In this document: positions 8,784 to 16,267 of the stretch, piece by piece
How positions within the stretch are numbered: position 1 is the stretch's first letter
Layout of the letters: each line of letters opens with the position of its first letter
Source of the DNA: Marinicella gelatinilytica
GTDB taxonomy: Bacteria; Pseudomonadota; Gammaproteobacteria; Xanthomonadales; Marinicellaceae
Assembly: GCF_026410405.1 (NCBI RefSeq)
Contig: NZ_JAPMLN010000003.1
Span: 119,380 to 183,379, forward strand
Length of the DNA: 64,000 nt
Reading direction: 5' to 3'
Notes under the pieces: model-generated
Database searches by the model: none
What the model saw: only the letters and a program-made list of their open reading frames with translations
What the model was told of the DNA's origin: nothing
Made by a program: the position numbers and the translations under genes

Positions 8784-9194
8784 TTACTTTGACGACGTTA
8801 TTGGTAATACAGAGCCTAAACCCAGATGGTCAATAAATGGAATAAAATCACGATCTAAAAAAAGTAACGGCAGCTTTTGTTCGATACAAAAGGTCGCAAT
8901 AATAACGTCCGCTGTTTTGCGGATGGTGATACCTTTCTTGCGGAGTGTTCTGTAATTGTCCGCACATTTTACAGACATATCTTTGCCAAGCATTTCCAGT
9001 GGATCCAGTGTCAGTAGTAATTCTTTAGTTAGTTGGTATTCGTGGTCATCACGAATCCCTTGAAGAATTTCGAGAAAGATTAAATCCCCCATAGCAACAA
9101 TGCCTTCTATGATGGCATCATCAAGGGCGTCTGTGTGTTGGCTTTTAATACCTTTCAAATAATCGATCCAAACACTGGTATCAACCAGTATCAC
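8784..9194 (-). CDS. vapC: VapC-type PIN-domain ribonuclease toxin
   Basis: A 136-residue PIN domain. The acidic active-site residues can be placed as D5 (ILVDTSVW), E42 (FLEILQG), D96 (KTADVIIA) and D114 or D116 (FLDRDF). VapC toxins cleave specific RNAs, often initiator tRNA, when released from VapB. The start overlaps the vapB stop by 4 bases. All catalytic residues are present and the length is normal, so unlike the neighbouring ParE stub this toxin should be active. The target RNA cannot be inferred. Confidence 0.9.
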   Translation of the reverse strand: MILVDTSVWIDYLKGIKSQHTDALDDAIIEGIVAMGDLIFLEILQGIRDDHEYQLTKELLLTLDPLEMLGKDMSVKCADNYRTLRKKGITIRKTADVIIATFCIEQKLPLLFLDRDFIPFIDHLGLGSVLPITSSK

Positions 9195-9385
9195 CGATTG
9201 CTCCGCATCTCGTCTAAATCACCTTCCCATTTAACCCGACCGCGCAGTTTGCGAATTTCCTGTTGCTTACTGCGTAACAGAAGTAATTTAAGGCCTTGTT
9301 CAACCGCTTCTTTTTTGGTGCGGTATCCGGTGGCTTTAATAACTTCAGCCATCAGCTTATCATCGATTATAATATTAGTTCTCAT
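9191..9385 (-). CDS. vapB: VapB-type antitoxin
   Basis: A 64-residue antitoxin beginning MRTNIIIDDKLMAEVIKATG, the VapB ribbon-helix-helix pattern found with PIN toxins (RTKKEAVEQGLKLLL is its second helix). The C-terminal part from about residue 40 is charged and would wrap around VapC. GGGTGA sits 4 bases before the ATG. It should repress its own promoter through the palindrome at 9395-9423. Confidence 0.9.
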   Translation of the reverse strand: MRTNIIIDDKLMAEVIKATGYRTKKEAVEQGLKLLLLRSKQQEIRKLRGRVKWEGDLDEMRSNR

Positions 9386-9394
9386 ATATCACCC

Positions 9395-9423
9395 ATGTGT
9401 ATACTATGTATTAAAATACACAT
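9395..9423 (-). promoter_or_regulatory. Palindromic operator upstream of vapBC
   Basis: A perfect 8-bp inverted repeat, ATGTGTAT (9395-9402) and ATACACAT (9416-9423), with a 13-bp spacer lies 9 bases upstream of the vapB start. Type II antitoxins normally bind such sites to autoregulate. This is inference from position and symmetry. Confidence 0.6.
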
Positions 9424-9517
9424 TTTAGCATAATCAAAGATTTAAAGCGTAGGCTTGTATTTCCTTATTGAGTTATTTCGATGCTAAGCAATAAATTACA
9501 GACAAAGCATTTGTTAA

Positions 9518-10090
9518 TTACTCACAAGTCATTCCATCTACACCGGCAAGCAATATAATATTTTGCGTGACAGTGGTGCCATCTGATTTCGATAAGGTGA
9601 TTTCACCGTTGTTGCAGTCAAAAAATGTGATGTCCGCGCTGCCCCATTTTTGCACACCAGAATTGGCTGCTGTGGGCTTCATGGTTAAGCTGCCACCGTT
9701 GCCGATAAAGCCCGGTAGCATATCTAAAGTATAGGTTTCGTCTTTTTTAATCGTTTTAGGCCCGGTGGCCGACATCAGCCATAAAGCTTCACCATTGCTG
9801 TTGGCTTTATAGCCGTAATAATACATCACCATACCAACCGGTTTCTGAACGATATTATAACCGGAGCCATTATAATCAGGGTCGTACCAATTACCATTAA
9901 TCGATGAAATAACTGTATTGTTTATATCTGATTGTGGGTTTATTTCAAAATACTTATCTGAGTTAACTGCTGAACACTCATCAAATAAAGTTACATTTGT
10001 GTTATCACAAGAAAGGATAAGGGTAAATGGTTGGCTTAACAGACTGTGAAGCCAACTACCTATTGGTTCGTAATTTTGTTTTAAATATAG
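9518..10090 (-). pseudogene. Remnant of a secreted protein with a GxWYDPxxxGxGY motif
   Basis: The frame is open from a stop at 10091-10093 down to 9518 and encodes about 190 residues, but no ATG, GTG or TTG occurs before residue M at 9832. The part before that ATG is clearly coding-like and continuous with it (GNWYDPDYNGSGYNIVQKPVG), so a start at 9832 would cut a domain. Similar GxWYDPxxxGxGF modules occur in extracellular proteins of Xanthomonadales and Marinicella. The C-terminal half has repeated beta-strand patterns (SADITFFDCNNGEITLSK). I take it as a 5'-truncated gene; a domain start upstream in another frame was not found. Confidence 0.6.
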
Positions 10091-10446
10091 TCACATTACA
10101 ACTACTTACCTCTTAAGTAAGTACTATTTTGGCTTGCTCCGCAAGCCATCTGTAAATCTTAAATAATATTAGGTGGTTTTATAAAGCTTTGTTTTTGTTT
10201 GTTGCACTAAATCGTCTATAGGAATGTAGGTGTATCGCACTAAATTGGACTTGATAGCGATTGGATCCACGGGTCGGTGCCTGAGGATGTCGCAAATGAG
10301 GAAAAGTGTAGAAGTATTAAAAGCCTTATTATTTTTTTAAACCCAATTAAGATTACAATGAGTCGGCATTCATTGTGGACGCTTTAATCAGTCCAAACTA
10401 TGTTAAGTTAATCTGTGCTAAAATAATGTTTTCCTTATTGGAGTGA
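10091..10446. other. Non-coding stretch with small hairpins
   Basis: No supported gene. A 7-bp perfect hairpin GGCTTGC/GCAAGCC occurs at 10131-10147 without a T run, and a weaker TACTTA/TAAGTA pair lies just before it. Near the right end GGAG at 10440-10443 is the ribosome binding site of the next gene, with a TAAAAT-like -10 element about 20 bases before it. Confidence 0.5.
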
Positions 10447-10449
10447 TTG

Positions 10450-11016
10450 ATGTCAGAATTTAATCAAAATAATGCGAAGCTTGTTATTGGTGATTTACCG
10501 CAAAAGTGGGGATGGTTGTTGGCTTTGGGACTTGTCTTTATTATCCTGGGTACCATCGGTTTGGGTTTAAGTGTGGCGATGACTGTGGTGACCATATTAT
10601 TTTTCGGGGTGCTGCTGTTAATTGGTGGTGTGGTGCAGATTTTTGAGGCCTTTAAGCATAAAGGCTGGAAAAGCATTCTTGGTCATGTATTGATTGCGGC
10701 CATTTATTTATTGGCCGGAATTATGCTGATTACTGAGCCGGTGGTTGGCTCTATGGCATTAACCGCGTTGTTGGCTGCGGCCTTTATTATCACCGGTTTA
10801 TTTCGAATTTTTATGGGCTTCCAATTAAAAGGCTATGGTCTGGGTTGGGGCTGGTTGGTGTTTGCCGGTGTTATTTCACTGGCGTTAGGTGTCATGATTT
10901 TCTTTCAATGGCCGGAATCAGCACTGTGGTTTATTGGTTTGATGATTGCCATTGAAATGATTTTCCACGGCTGGGCTTATGTGATGTTGGCTTTGGCCGT
11001 CAAATCTTTGAAATAA
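10450..11016 (+). CDS. HdeD-family (DUF308) membrane protein
   Basis: A 188-residue integral membrane protein with about six hydrophobic segments in three pairs, each pair beginning near a Gly-rich turn; this is the HdeD/DUF308 layout. In E. coli HdeD is linked to acid resistance at high cell density; the function here is not established. A TTG at 10447 precedes the ATG at 10450; GGAG at 10440-10443 is 6 bases from the ATG, which I use. It is a single gene, co-directional with the SYLF gene 64 bases downstream. Confidence 0.85.
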   Translation: MSEFNQNNAKLVIGDLPQKWGWLLALGLVFIILGTIGLGLSVAMTVVTILFFGVLLLIGGVVQIFEAFKHKGWKSILGHVLIAAIYLLAGIMLITEPVVGSMALTALLAAAFIITGLFRIFMGFQLKGYGLGWGWLVFAGVISLALGVMIFFQWPESALWFIGLMIAIEMIFHGWAYVMLALAVKSLK

Positions 11017-11080
11017 TATAGACAACAACTTTTTAACGAGCCATTGATACAATGGCGTTATTAAAAATCAGGTTAAAAAG

Positions 11081-11620
11081 ATGAAGATAAGACAATTAAG
11101 CCTATTGTTGGGCATACTCATCATGCTGCCAATAATTGCCCACAGCAAATCAGCACAAGAAATTAATATTTTAGCGGATGCCACTTTACAGCGTTTCAAC
11201 AAAGAAGTGACTGGCGGCCAACAATTTTTGAATCAAGCCGTTGGCGTATTGGTATTTCCACAAGTGCTAAAAGCCGGTTTAGGGGTTGGTGGTGAATATG
11301 GAGAAGGGGTGCTGCGAGAAGGTGGCAAAAACACCGCTTATTACAGCACCGCATCGGCCAGTTTTGGCTTTCAAGCCGGGGCCCAGTCCAAGTCTGTGGT
11401 GATTGTGTTTTTGGAGCAGTCAGCGTTAAACAAGTTTAAACAAGCTAAAGGCTGGAAAGCCGGGGTAGACGGTTCGGTGGCGATTGTCAAATGGGGCGTT
11501 GGCGAGGACATTAACACCATGGATTTTAAAGACCCGATAGTGGGCTTTGTGTTTGGAAATAAGGGGTTGATGTTTAACTTGACCTTAGAAGGCTCAAAAA
11601 TAACTCGTATCACTCGTTAA
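11081..11620 (+). CDS. SYLF-domain (YSC84-like) lipid-binding exported protein
   Basis: A 179-residue protein with an N-terminal signal peptide (hydrophobic residues 6-20, cleavage near AHS-K) followed by a SYLF domain. Diagnostic features are the QAVGVLVFPQVLKAGLGVGG segment, the SASFGFQAGAQ strand and the VFLEQSALNKF strand. SYLF proteins bind phosphoinositides in eukaryotes; bacterial exported forms have no settled function. The glycine-rich GVGGEYGEGVL loop is conserved. Confidence 0.85.
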   Translation: MKIRQLSLLLGILIMLPIIAHSKSAQEINILADATLQRFNKEVTGGQQFLNQAVGVLVFPQVLKAGLGVGGEYGEGVLREGGKNTAYYSTASASFGFQAGAQSKSVVIVFLEQSALNKFKQAKGWKAGVDGSVAIVKWGVGEDINTMDFKDPIVGFVFGNKGLMFNLTLEGSKITRITR

Positions 11621-11704
11621 TGTAAAATAACAGCCGGCCATCATCTAAGGTCTCTATCAGAAAATGAATTGTCGGCTGATTACCACGGACTCTGCTGTAA
11701 AACC

Positions 11705-11911
11705 TTAGTAGTTGTTAGGATCCTTTGACCATCTTGCGTAAGCAAAAACCCACAGCATGATAATATTTATAAATGGTACAAAGGCAACTAAAATCCAGAG
11801 CCGAGAAAACCCGGCACGTCGAATTATTTTGGCAATTGGCCAGAGTATTATCAAGTAAGTAAGTATTCCTGATAAGAGAATGGTGGTGTTTTCAAAAATT
11901 GTCAGTGACAT
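11705..11911 (-). CDS. Small two-helix membrane protein
   Basis: A 68-residue protein with two hydrophobic segments (about residues 9-27 and 39-58) separated by a basic loop IIRRAGFSRLW. The second helix ends LWVFAYARWSKDP, a pattern seen in small uncharacterised membrane proteins related to DUF805-like families. No partner gene is close. The start ATG is the only reasonable one. Confidence 0.65.
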   Translation of the reverse strand: MSLTIFENTTILLSGILTYLIILWPIAKIIRRAGFSRLWILVAFVPFINIIMLWVFAYARWSKDPNNY

Positions 11912-11985
11912 CTTGATGCGCCTTTATGATTTAATTTAAAAACGCTGAAACATATCATTGTAGCAAAAGTCATGTACGTCTACAG

Positions 11986-12582
11986 TTACTGCTTTTTGAC
12001 GAACTCAGTGAGGATCACAATACGTTGGCCTTCGACTCGGCCCTCAATATGCTCAATGTTATTGGCAACCAAGCTAATGCCTTTGACTTTGGTGCCTTGT
12101 TTGGCGGTGAAGCCGGCACCTTTGACTTTGAGGTCTTTGATTAAAAAGACGTCGTCACCATCGCTTAACTCATCACCGTTACTGTCGCGGTGTTTTTCTT
12201 GTTCATCTTCTGTCGAAGTTCCGGAACTAAAGCCGGCTTTGGCCCAGCTGCTTTCCTCGTCGGTCAGATACATCATATCCAATAAATCTTGCGGGCCGTG
12301 GTTATGTTGCAGGTGTTTTAAAACCCGCCAGGCCAGGACTTTAACAGCAGAGACTTCGCTCCAGACGCTGTCATTCAGACAATGCCAGTGATTAACATCC
12401 ATGGTGTCAGGATTATCAATTTGAGTTCGGCATTGTTCGCAGGCATACACATAGTCGCTAATGTCGTTGCCTTCTTTGGGTGTGACTAAGTAAGCGGATA
12501 AATTTTCTTCTGAACGGCATAATTCGCATTGTTGATGACTGCGTTGTGCCAGTTCTTCGGTTTGTTGATCTGTCATATTCAT
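11986..12582 (-). CDS. PhnA/YjdM-family zinc-ribbon protein
   Basis: A 198-residue protein with an N-terminal zinc ribbon (CELC about residue 19 and CEQC about residue 48) and a C-terminal PhnA domain containing DGDDVFLIKDLKVKGAGFTAKQGTKVKGI. The family is often labelled alkylphosphonate utilisation protein, but E. coli PhnA/YjdM is not part of the C-P lyase machinery and its role is unclear. The middle section (about residues 75-125) is longer than in the short YjdM form. Monocistronic. Confidence 0.85.
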   Translation of the reverse strand: MNMTDQQTEELAQRSHQQCELCRSEENLSAYLVTPKEGNDISDYVYACEQCRTQIDNPDTMDVNHWHCLNDSVWSEVSAVKVLAWRVLKHLQHNHGPQDLLDMMYLTDEESSWAKAGFSSGTSTEDEQEKHRDSNGDELSDGDDVFLIKDLKVKGAGFTAKQGTKVKGISLVANNIEHIEGRVEGQRIVILTEFVKKQ

Positions 12583-12629
12583 GGCGCGAATTATACGCCA
12601 TATAAAAATATTTTGTTATTACATAGAGT

Positions 12630-12732
12630 GTAGGTTGGTGCTGAGCGAAGCGAAGCCCAACATCGAACCAGAAAAATTGTTGGACTGCCTTAAGAGGCCC
12701 TGCTTTTGGTCGCGGTGCTCAGCCCAACTTAC
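12630..12732. repeat. Dispersed repeat element with inverted ends
   Basis: A segment of about 103 bases begins GTAGGTTGG and ends CCCAACTTAC, which are near-complementary, and includes the phrase GCTGAGCGAAGCGAAGCCCAA. Such elements are common between genes in gammaproteobacteria. Its right end resembles 8604-8618 in this window, supporting a repeat family. It fills the gap between the PhnA-like and AidB-like genes. Confidence 0.6.
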
Positions 12733-12739
12733 GATTTTA

Positions 12740-14386
12740 TCAATTGTTCTTAAAAGAACGTTTTAAAATCGCGTTAAAATCAAGCGTGCCGGGCAACTGG
12801 CCAAAACATAAACCTGACGTATTAGTCAATCGGGCTTCACAATAGGCGTCACTGACTAAATCATTACCCAGTTGAATGAGTTGTGCGGCTTGCATGGCTT
12901 TGGCCATTTTTTCCACATAAAAGCGGGCGGATACTTGTGTAAAGTCTTTGCCGGAAAGGGCTTTGAGTTCATCCACAGTTTGGTCAAATAAGTTGTGGCT
13001 GCCCTTGGATTTTTCTAATTCTTTGATAAACGACTGGTAACAGGACGGTTGTTTATGAATGGCGCGGATGAAATCCAGGCATTGTACATTGCCACTGCCT
13101 TCCCAGATGGAGTTCACCGGGGCTTCCCGATAAAGGCGGGCCAGTGGTAATTCTTCCACATAACCGATACCGCCCAAACATTCCTGGGCTTCGCCGATGT
13201 GTATCGAAGCGCGTTTACAAATCCAGTATTTACCAACAGCGGTCAGCAGACGTACTAAATCACGTTCATGCTGTTGGTCCTGGTGGTCCAGAGCATGGGA
13301 CACCCGTGCGGTTAATGCCAGGGCGGCTTCAGATTCCAGACATAAATCAGCGGCCACATTTTGCATTAATGGCTGATTAATCAGTAACTCACCAAAGACT
13401 TTGCGTTGAGCAATATGGTGTAAGACTTGTACCGTGGCCTGGCGCATCAGGGCCGAGGAGCCGATCATACAATCATAACGGGTCATGGCCACCATTTCGA
13501 TGATGGTGCGCACGCCTTTGCCGGGCTCGCCGATTAAGTGGGCGTCGCTACCGGCAAATTCGATTTCAGCCGAGGCATTGGAGCGGTTACCCATTTTGTC
13601 TTTCAAACGCTGAATATGAATACTGTTTTTATCACCGTCATAACGCCAGCGCGGCATCAGAAAACAACTTAATCCGGCATCGGTTTGAGCCAAAGTGAGA
13701 AAAGCATCACTCATGGGTGCTGAGCAAAACCATTTATGGCCGGTTAAATGATAGCGTTCGCCCAGCTCATCTGAGCCAATGTGCTTAGCCTGCGAGGTGT
13801 TGGCGCGAACATCGGTGCCGCCTTGTTTTTCGGTCATGGCCATACCAACGGTGGCGGCTTTTTTTTCAGACAGCGGCAGATTACGACCATCGTAGTCACT
13901 GTTGAGAATTTTCGGGAACCAATGTTTGGCCAGTGCCTTGTTGTGATTAATACTGGGTACACAGGCAAAAGTCATGGTCAGAGGACAGGCACTGCCGGCT
14001 TCATTCTGGTTATACAAATAATTGCGTGCCATACGCACCACATGGCTGCCGGGTTGGTCGTCTTTCCAGGGTAAGGAGGGAATATCATATTCACAAGCCA
14101 AAGCCATTAAGTCATGATAGGCCGGATGATAGCGGATCTCGTCAATGCGTCGGCCATAGGCATCATGGGAATAAAATTCAGGTGTCACCTTATTGGCCAC
14201 ATCACCTTTGGCAATCCATTCGGGTTGGCCCAAAAGCCCGCCTAATTTGATTAAACTGTCGTTACCCCACTGGCCATTAAATTGGGTGCAGACCTGTTGT
14301 AAGGCGACATCGCTTTGGTAGCTGTTATAGTTAACCAGCGGTTGTGGTTGGTTAATGACTTGATGGGTGTTGAGTTCGTTGTTCAT
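12740..14386 (-). CDS. aidB: AidB-like acyl-CoA dehydrogenase family flavoprotein
   Basis: A 548-residue protein that follows E. coli AidB nearly throughout: NQPQPLVNYNSYQSDVAL at the N-terminus, MGMTEKQGG-type segment VGMAMTEKQGGTDV, the HKWFCSAPMSDA strand, the KDKMGNRSNAS loop and LGGIGYVEE with YREAPVNSIWEGSGNV. AidB binds FAD and DNA and belongs to the adaptive response to alkylation, although its exact protective reaction is unsettled. A TTG start at 14392 overlaps the slyX stop; the ATG at 14386 is preferred. No ada or alkB lies nearby, so regulation by Ada is not supported here. Confidence 0.9.
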   Translation of the reverse strand: MNNELNTHQVINQPQPLVNYNSYQSDVALQQVCTQFNGQWGNDSLIKLGGLLGQPEWIAKGDVANKVTPEFYSHDAYGRRIDEIRYHPAYHDLMALACEYDIPSLPWKDDQPGSHVVRMARNYLYNQNEAGSACPLTMTFACVPSINHNKALAKHWFPKILNSDYDGRNLPLSEKKAATVGMAMTEKQGGTDVRANTSQAKHIGSDELGERYHLTGHKWFCSAPMSDAFLTLAQTDAGLSCFLMPRWRYDGDKNSIHIQRLKDKMGNRSNASAEIEFAGSDAHLIGEPGKGVRTIIEMVAMTRYDCMIGSSALMRQATVQVLHHIAQRKVFGELLINQPLMQNVAADLCLESEAALALTARVSHALDHQDQQHERDLVRLLTAVGKYWICKRASIHIGEAQECLGGIGYVEELPLARLYREAPVNSIWEGSGNVQCLDFIRAIHKQPSCYQSFIKELEKSKGSHNLFDQTVDELKALSGKDFTQVSARFYVEKMAKAMQAAQLIQLGNDLVSDAYCEARLTNTSGLCFGQLPGTLDFNAILKRSFKNN

Positions 14387-14388
14387 AA

Positions 14389-14607
14389 TCAATAATGCGG
14401 TGGTGTTTCGTCTTGAGGCGCTGAGTCTAAGGCATCGTGGACTTGTTTGAGTTGATCTTTGAGCTGGTTGTTGTGGTGTTTGAGCTTAGTCAGCTGTTCA
14501 TCCTGACGGAAAACAGTGGTGTTTAAGGTATCCACGGTGTCTTCCAAAAAAGCCATACGGGTTTCGATATCGACCAGTTTTTGGTTTAACTCCTCAATGT
14601 TTGACAT
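14389..14607 (-). CDS. slyX: SlyX family coiled-coil protein
   Basis: A 72-residue protein, almost entirely heptad-repeat coiled coil (IEELNQKLVDIETRMAFLED onward) with the family's short proline-containing tail ending PPHY. SlyX function is unknown. It is immediately upstream of aidB on the same strand, so the two may share a transcript. Divergent from the DUF938 gene with a 65-bp shared promoter region. Confidence 0.88.
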   Translation of the reverse strand: MSNIEELNQKLVDIETRMAFLEDTVDTLNTTVFRQDEQLTKLKHHNNQLKDQLKQVHDALDSAPQDETPPHY

Positions 14608-14672
14608 GGCGCATGTTGTTTTGTAGTAGATTGATTATAATAACATAGCACTCACAGAGACGAACCTGATAC

Positions 14673-15284
14673 ATGTCAAAAACAGCTGCTTTTTCACCGG
14701 CTTGTGAACGAAACCGTAAACCGATTTTGAATGAACTAAAAACCATTGTGCGACCTGAGGATCGGATTTTGTTGGAAATCGGATCAGGCACCGGCCAACA
14801 TGCGGCTTATATGGCACCGCAGTTGACCAATATATTTTGGTACCCAACCGATATGGAAGACAAAATAGCGGGTATTGAGCAATGGCGGCAAGAAGCCAAT
14901 TGCGAACGTATTCAGACATCACAGGTTTTTCGGGTGGGAGAAAGTAACTGGCCGTTGCAATCAGATCAGGCCGATATGGTCTTTACCGCCAATACCTTTC
15001 ATATTATGCCCGCTGACCTGGTGGCTCAATTAATTCAACAGGCAGGTGAAAATATGCACAAAGGTTCTCGTTTTGTGGTTTACGGACCTTTTAAGTACGG
15101 TGGTGACTTTACCAGTGAATCTAATCGTGAATTCGATCGCCAGTTAAAAGCCACGGCAGAGCATCAGGGTATCCGTGATTTTGAGTGGATTGATGGACTT
15201 TTTCAACAAGCGGGTTTTCGATGTCTAAAAGATGTCTCGATGCCGGCCAATAACCAGTTGTTAGCGTATGTCAAAACCAGTTAA
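14673..15284 (+). CDS. DUF938 SAM-dependent methyltransferase-like protein
   Basis: A 203-residue class I methyltransferase fold. The SAM motif LLEIGSGTGQHAAYMAP sits at about residues 32-48 and the VFTANTFHIMP segment is diagnostic of DUF938. The family's substrate is unknown. Its end overlaps the next gene by 17 bases, so the two are translated from one message. Confidence 0.88.
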   Translation: MSKTAAFSPACERNRKPILNELKTIVRPEDRILLEIGSGTGQHAAYMAPQLTNIFWYPTDMEDKIAGIEQWRQEANCERIQTSQVFRVGESNWPLQSDQADMVFTANTFHIMPADLVAQLIQQAGENMHKGSRFVVYGPFKYGGDFTSESNREFDRQLKATAEHQGIRDFEWIDGLFQQAGFRCLKDVSMPANNQLLAYVKTS

Positions 15285-16263
15285 ATTTAAAGACCTCAAA
15301 CAGGCGCAGACGGCGATTGCCGATTATGTCATTAAAACACCGTTGTTTCAGTCACGGCGGTTAAACGATTGGCTTGGCCATGAAATCTATTTTAAAGCCG
15401 AAAATTTGCAGCGGGTCGGTGCCTTTAAAGCCCGTGGTGGCTGTAACGCGGTGCGTACTTTATTGGCCAATGAGCCGAAAGTGGACCGGGTGTACGCGCG
15501 TTCCTTAGGCAATCATGCCCAGGCGGTGGCATGGGCTGCCCGTTTATTTGATATTCCGGCGACCATCTATATGCCCAAAACCGTCTCGGCGGTGAAATTA
15601 CAAGCCACCAAGGATTACGATGCTGATGTGGTGCTATACGATCACATCGATGAAGTGACTTCGGTGGAACGTGAGGTTAATGAAAAGCCGGGGCATTTTT
15701 GGATTTCACCTTTTAATGACAAGGCCGTGATTGCCGGCCAGGGTACCGCCACCATCGAAGCCATTGAACAAATGCCTGAATTACCCGATGCCCTGTTTGC
15801 CCCTTGCGGCGGTGGCGGTTTATTGTCGGGTATGTGGATAGCCACCAGAGAATTGGCACCCAATGCGCAAGTCATTGGCGTGGAGCCGGAAACCGCCAAT
15901 GATGCCTGGCGTTCTATTCAGGCCGGAAAAATCACACCGTTGGATACGCCTTCTCATTCCATTGCCGATGGTGTCAGGACCTATGAAATTGGTGATATTA
16001 CCTTTGAATACTTAAAAGAAATGGATGATTTTATGCTGGTCAGTGAGCAAGGTATTATTTACTGGACCCAGTGGCTGCAGCATTTATTAAAATTACATAT
16101 CGAAACCGCCAGTGCCATGTCCATGGCTGCGGTGTATCAGTGGCTGCAACAACAATCCACACCGAAGAAGGTAATGGTGATGTTATCCGGTGGTAATATT
16201 GACGCCGCCACCATGCGTCAAATATGGGCAGAGGATCAATTACAAGAAATACCGCGCTTATAA
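15268..16263 (+). CDS. Threonine/serine dehydratase-like PLP enzyme
   Basis: A 331-residue fold-type II PLP enzyme. The Schiff-base lysine lies in GAFKARGGCNAV (about K50), the phosphate-binding loop is CGGGGLLSG and the substrate-side loop is RSLGNHAQAVAWAA. The family deaminates threonine or serine to a 2-oxo acid. There is no C-terminal ACT regulatory domain, so it is more like the catabolic or TdcB/eutB-type enzymes than biosynthetic IlvA. A serine racemase role cannot be excluded by sequence reading alone. Confidence 0.85.
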   Translation: MSKPVKFKDLKQAQTAIADYVIKTPLFQSRRLNDWLGHEIYFKAENLQRVGAFKARGGCNAVRTLLANEPKVDRVYARSLGNHAQAVAWAARLFDIPATIYMPKTVSAVKLQATKDYDADVVLYDHIDEVTSVEREVNEKPGHFWISPFNDKAVIAGQGTATIEAIEQMPELPDALFAPCGGGGLLSGMWIATRELAPNAQVIGVEPETANDAWRSIQAGKITPLDTPSHSIADGVRTYEIGDITFEYLKEMDDFMLVSEQGIIYWTQWLQHLLKLHIETASAMSMAAVYQWLQQQSTPKKVMVMLSGGNIDAATMRQIWAEDQLQEIPRL

Positions 16264-16267
16264 ACCG

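Noticed and set aside
8262..9385. A multi-gene phage-defence island
   Set aside because: Only a decayed ParE-type pair and a vapBC pair are present; no nuclease, helicase or integrase genes accompany them.
10131..10147. Terminator hairpin at GGCTTGC/GCAAGCC
   Set aside because: There is no T run on either strand after the stem.
11040..11056. Terminator between the HdeD-like and SYLF genes
   Set aside because: A GCCATTG/CAATGGC stem is present but is followed by an A-rich, not T-rich, stretch.
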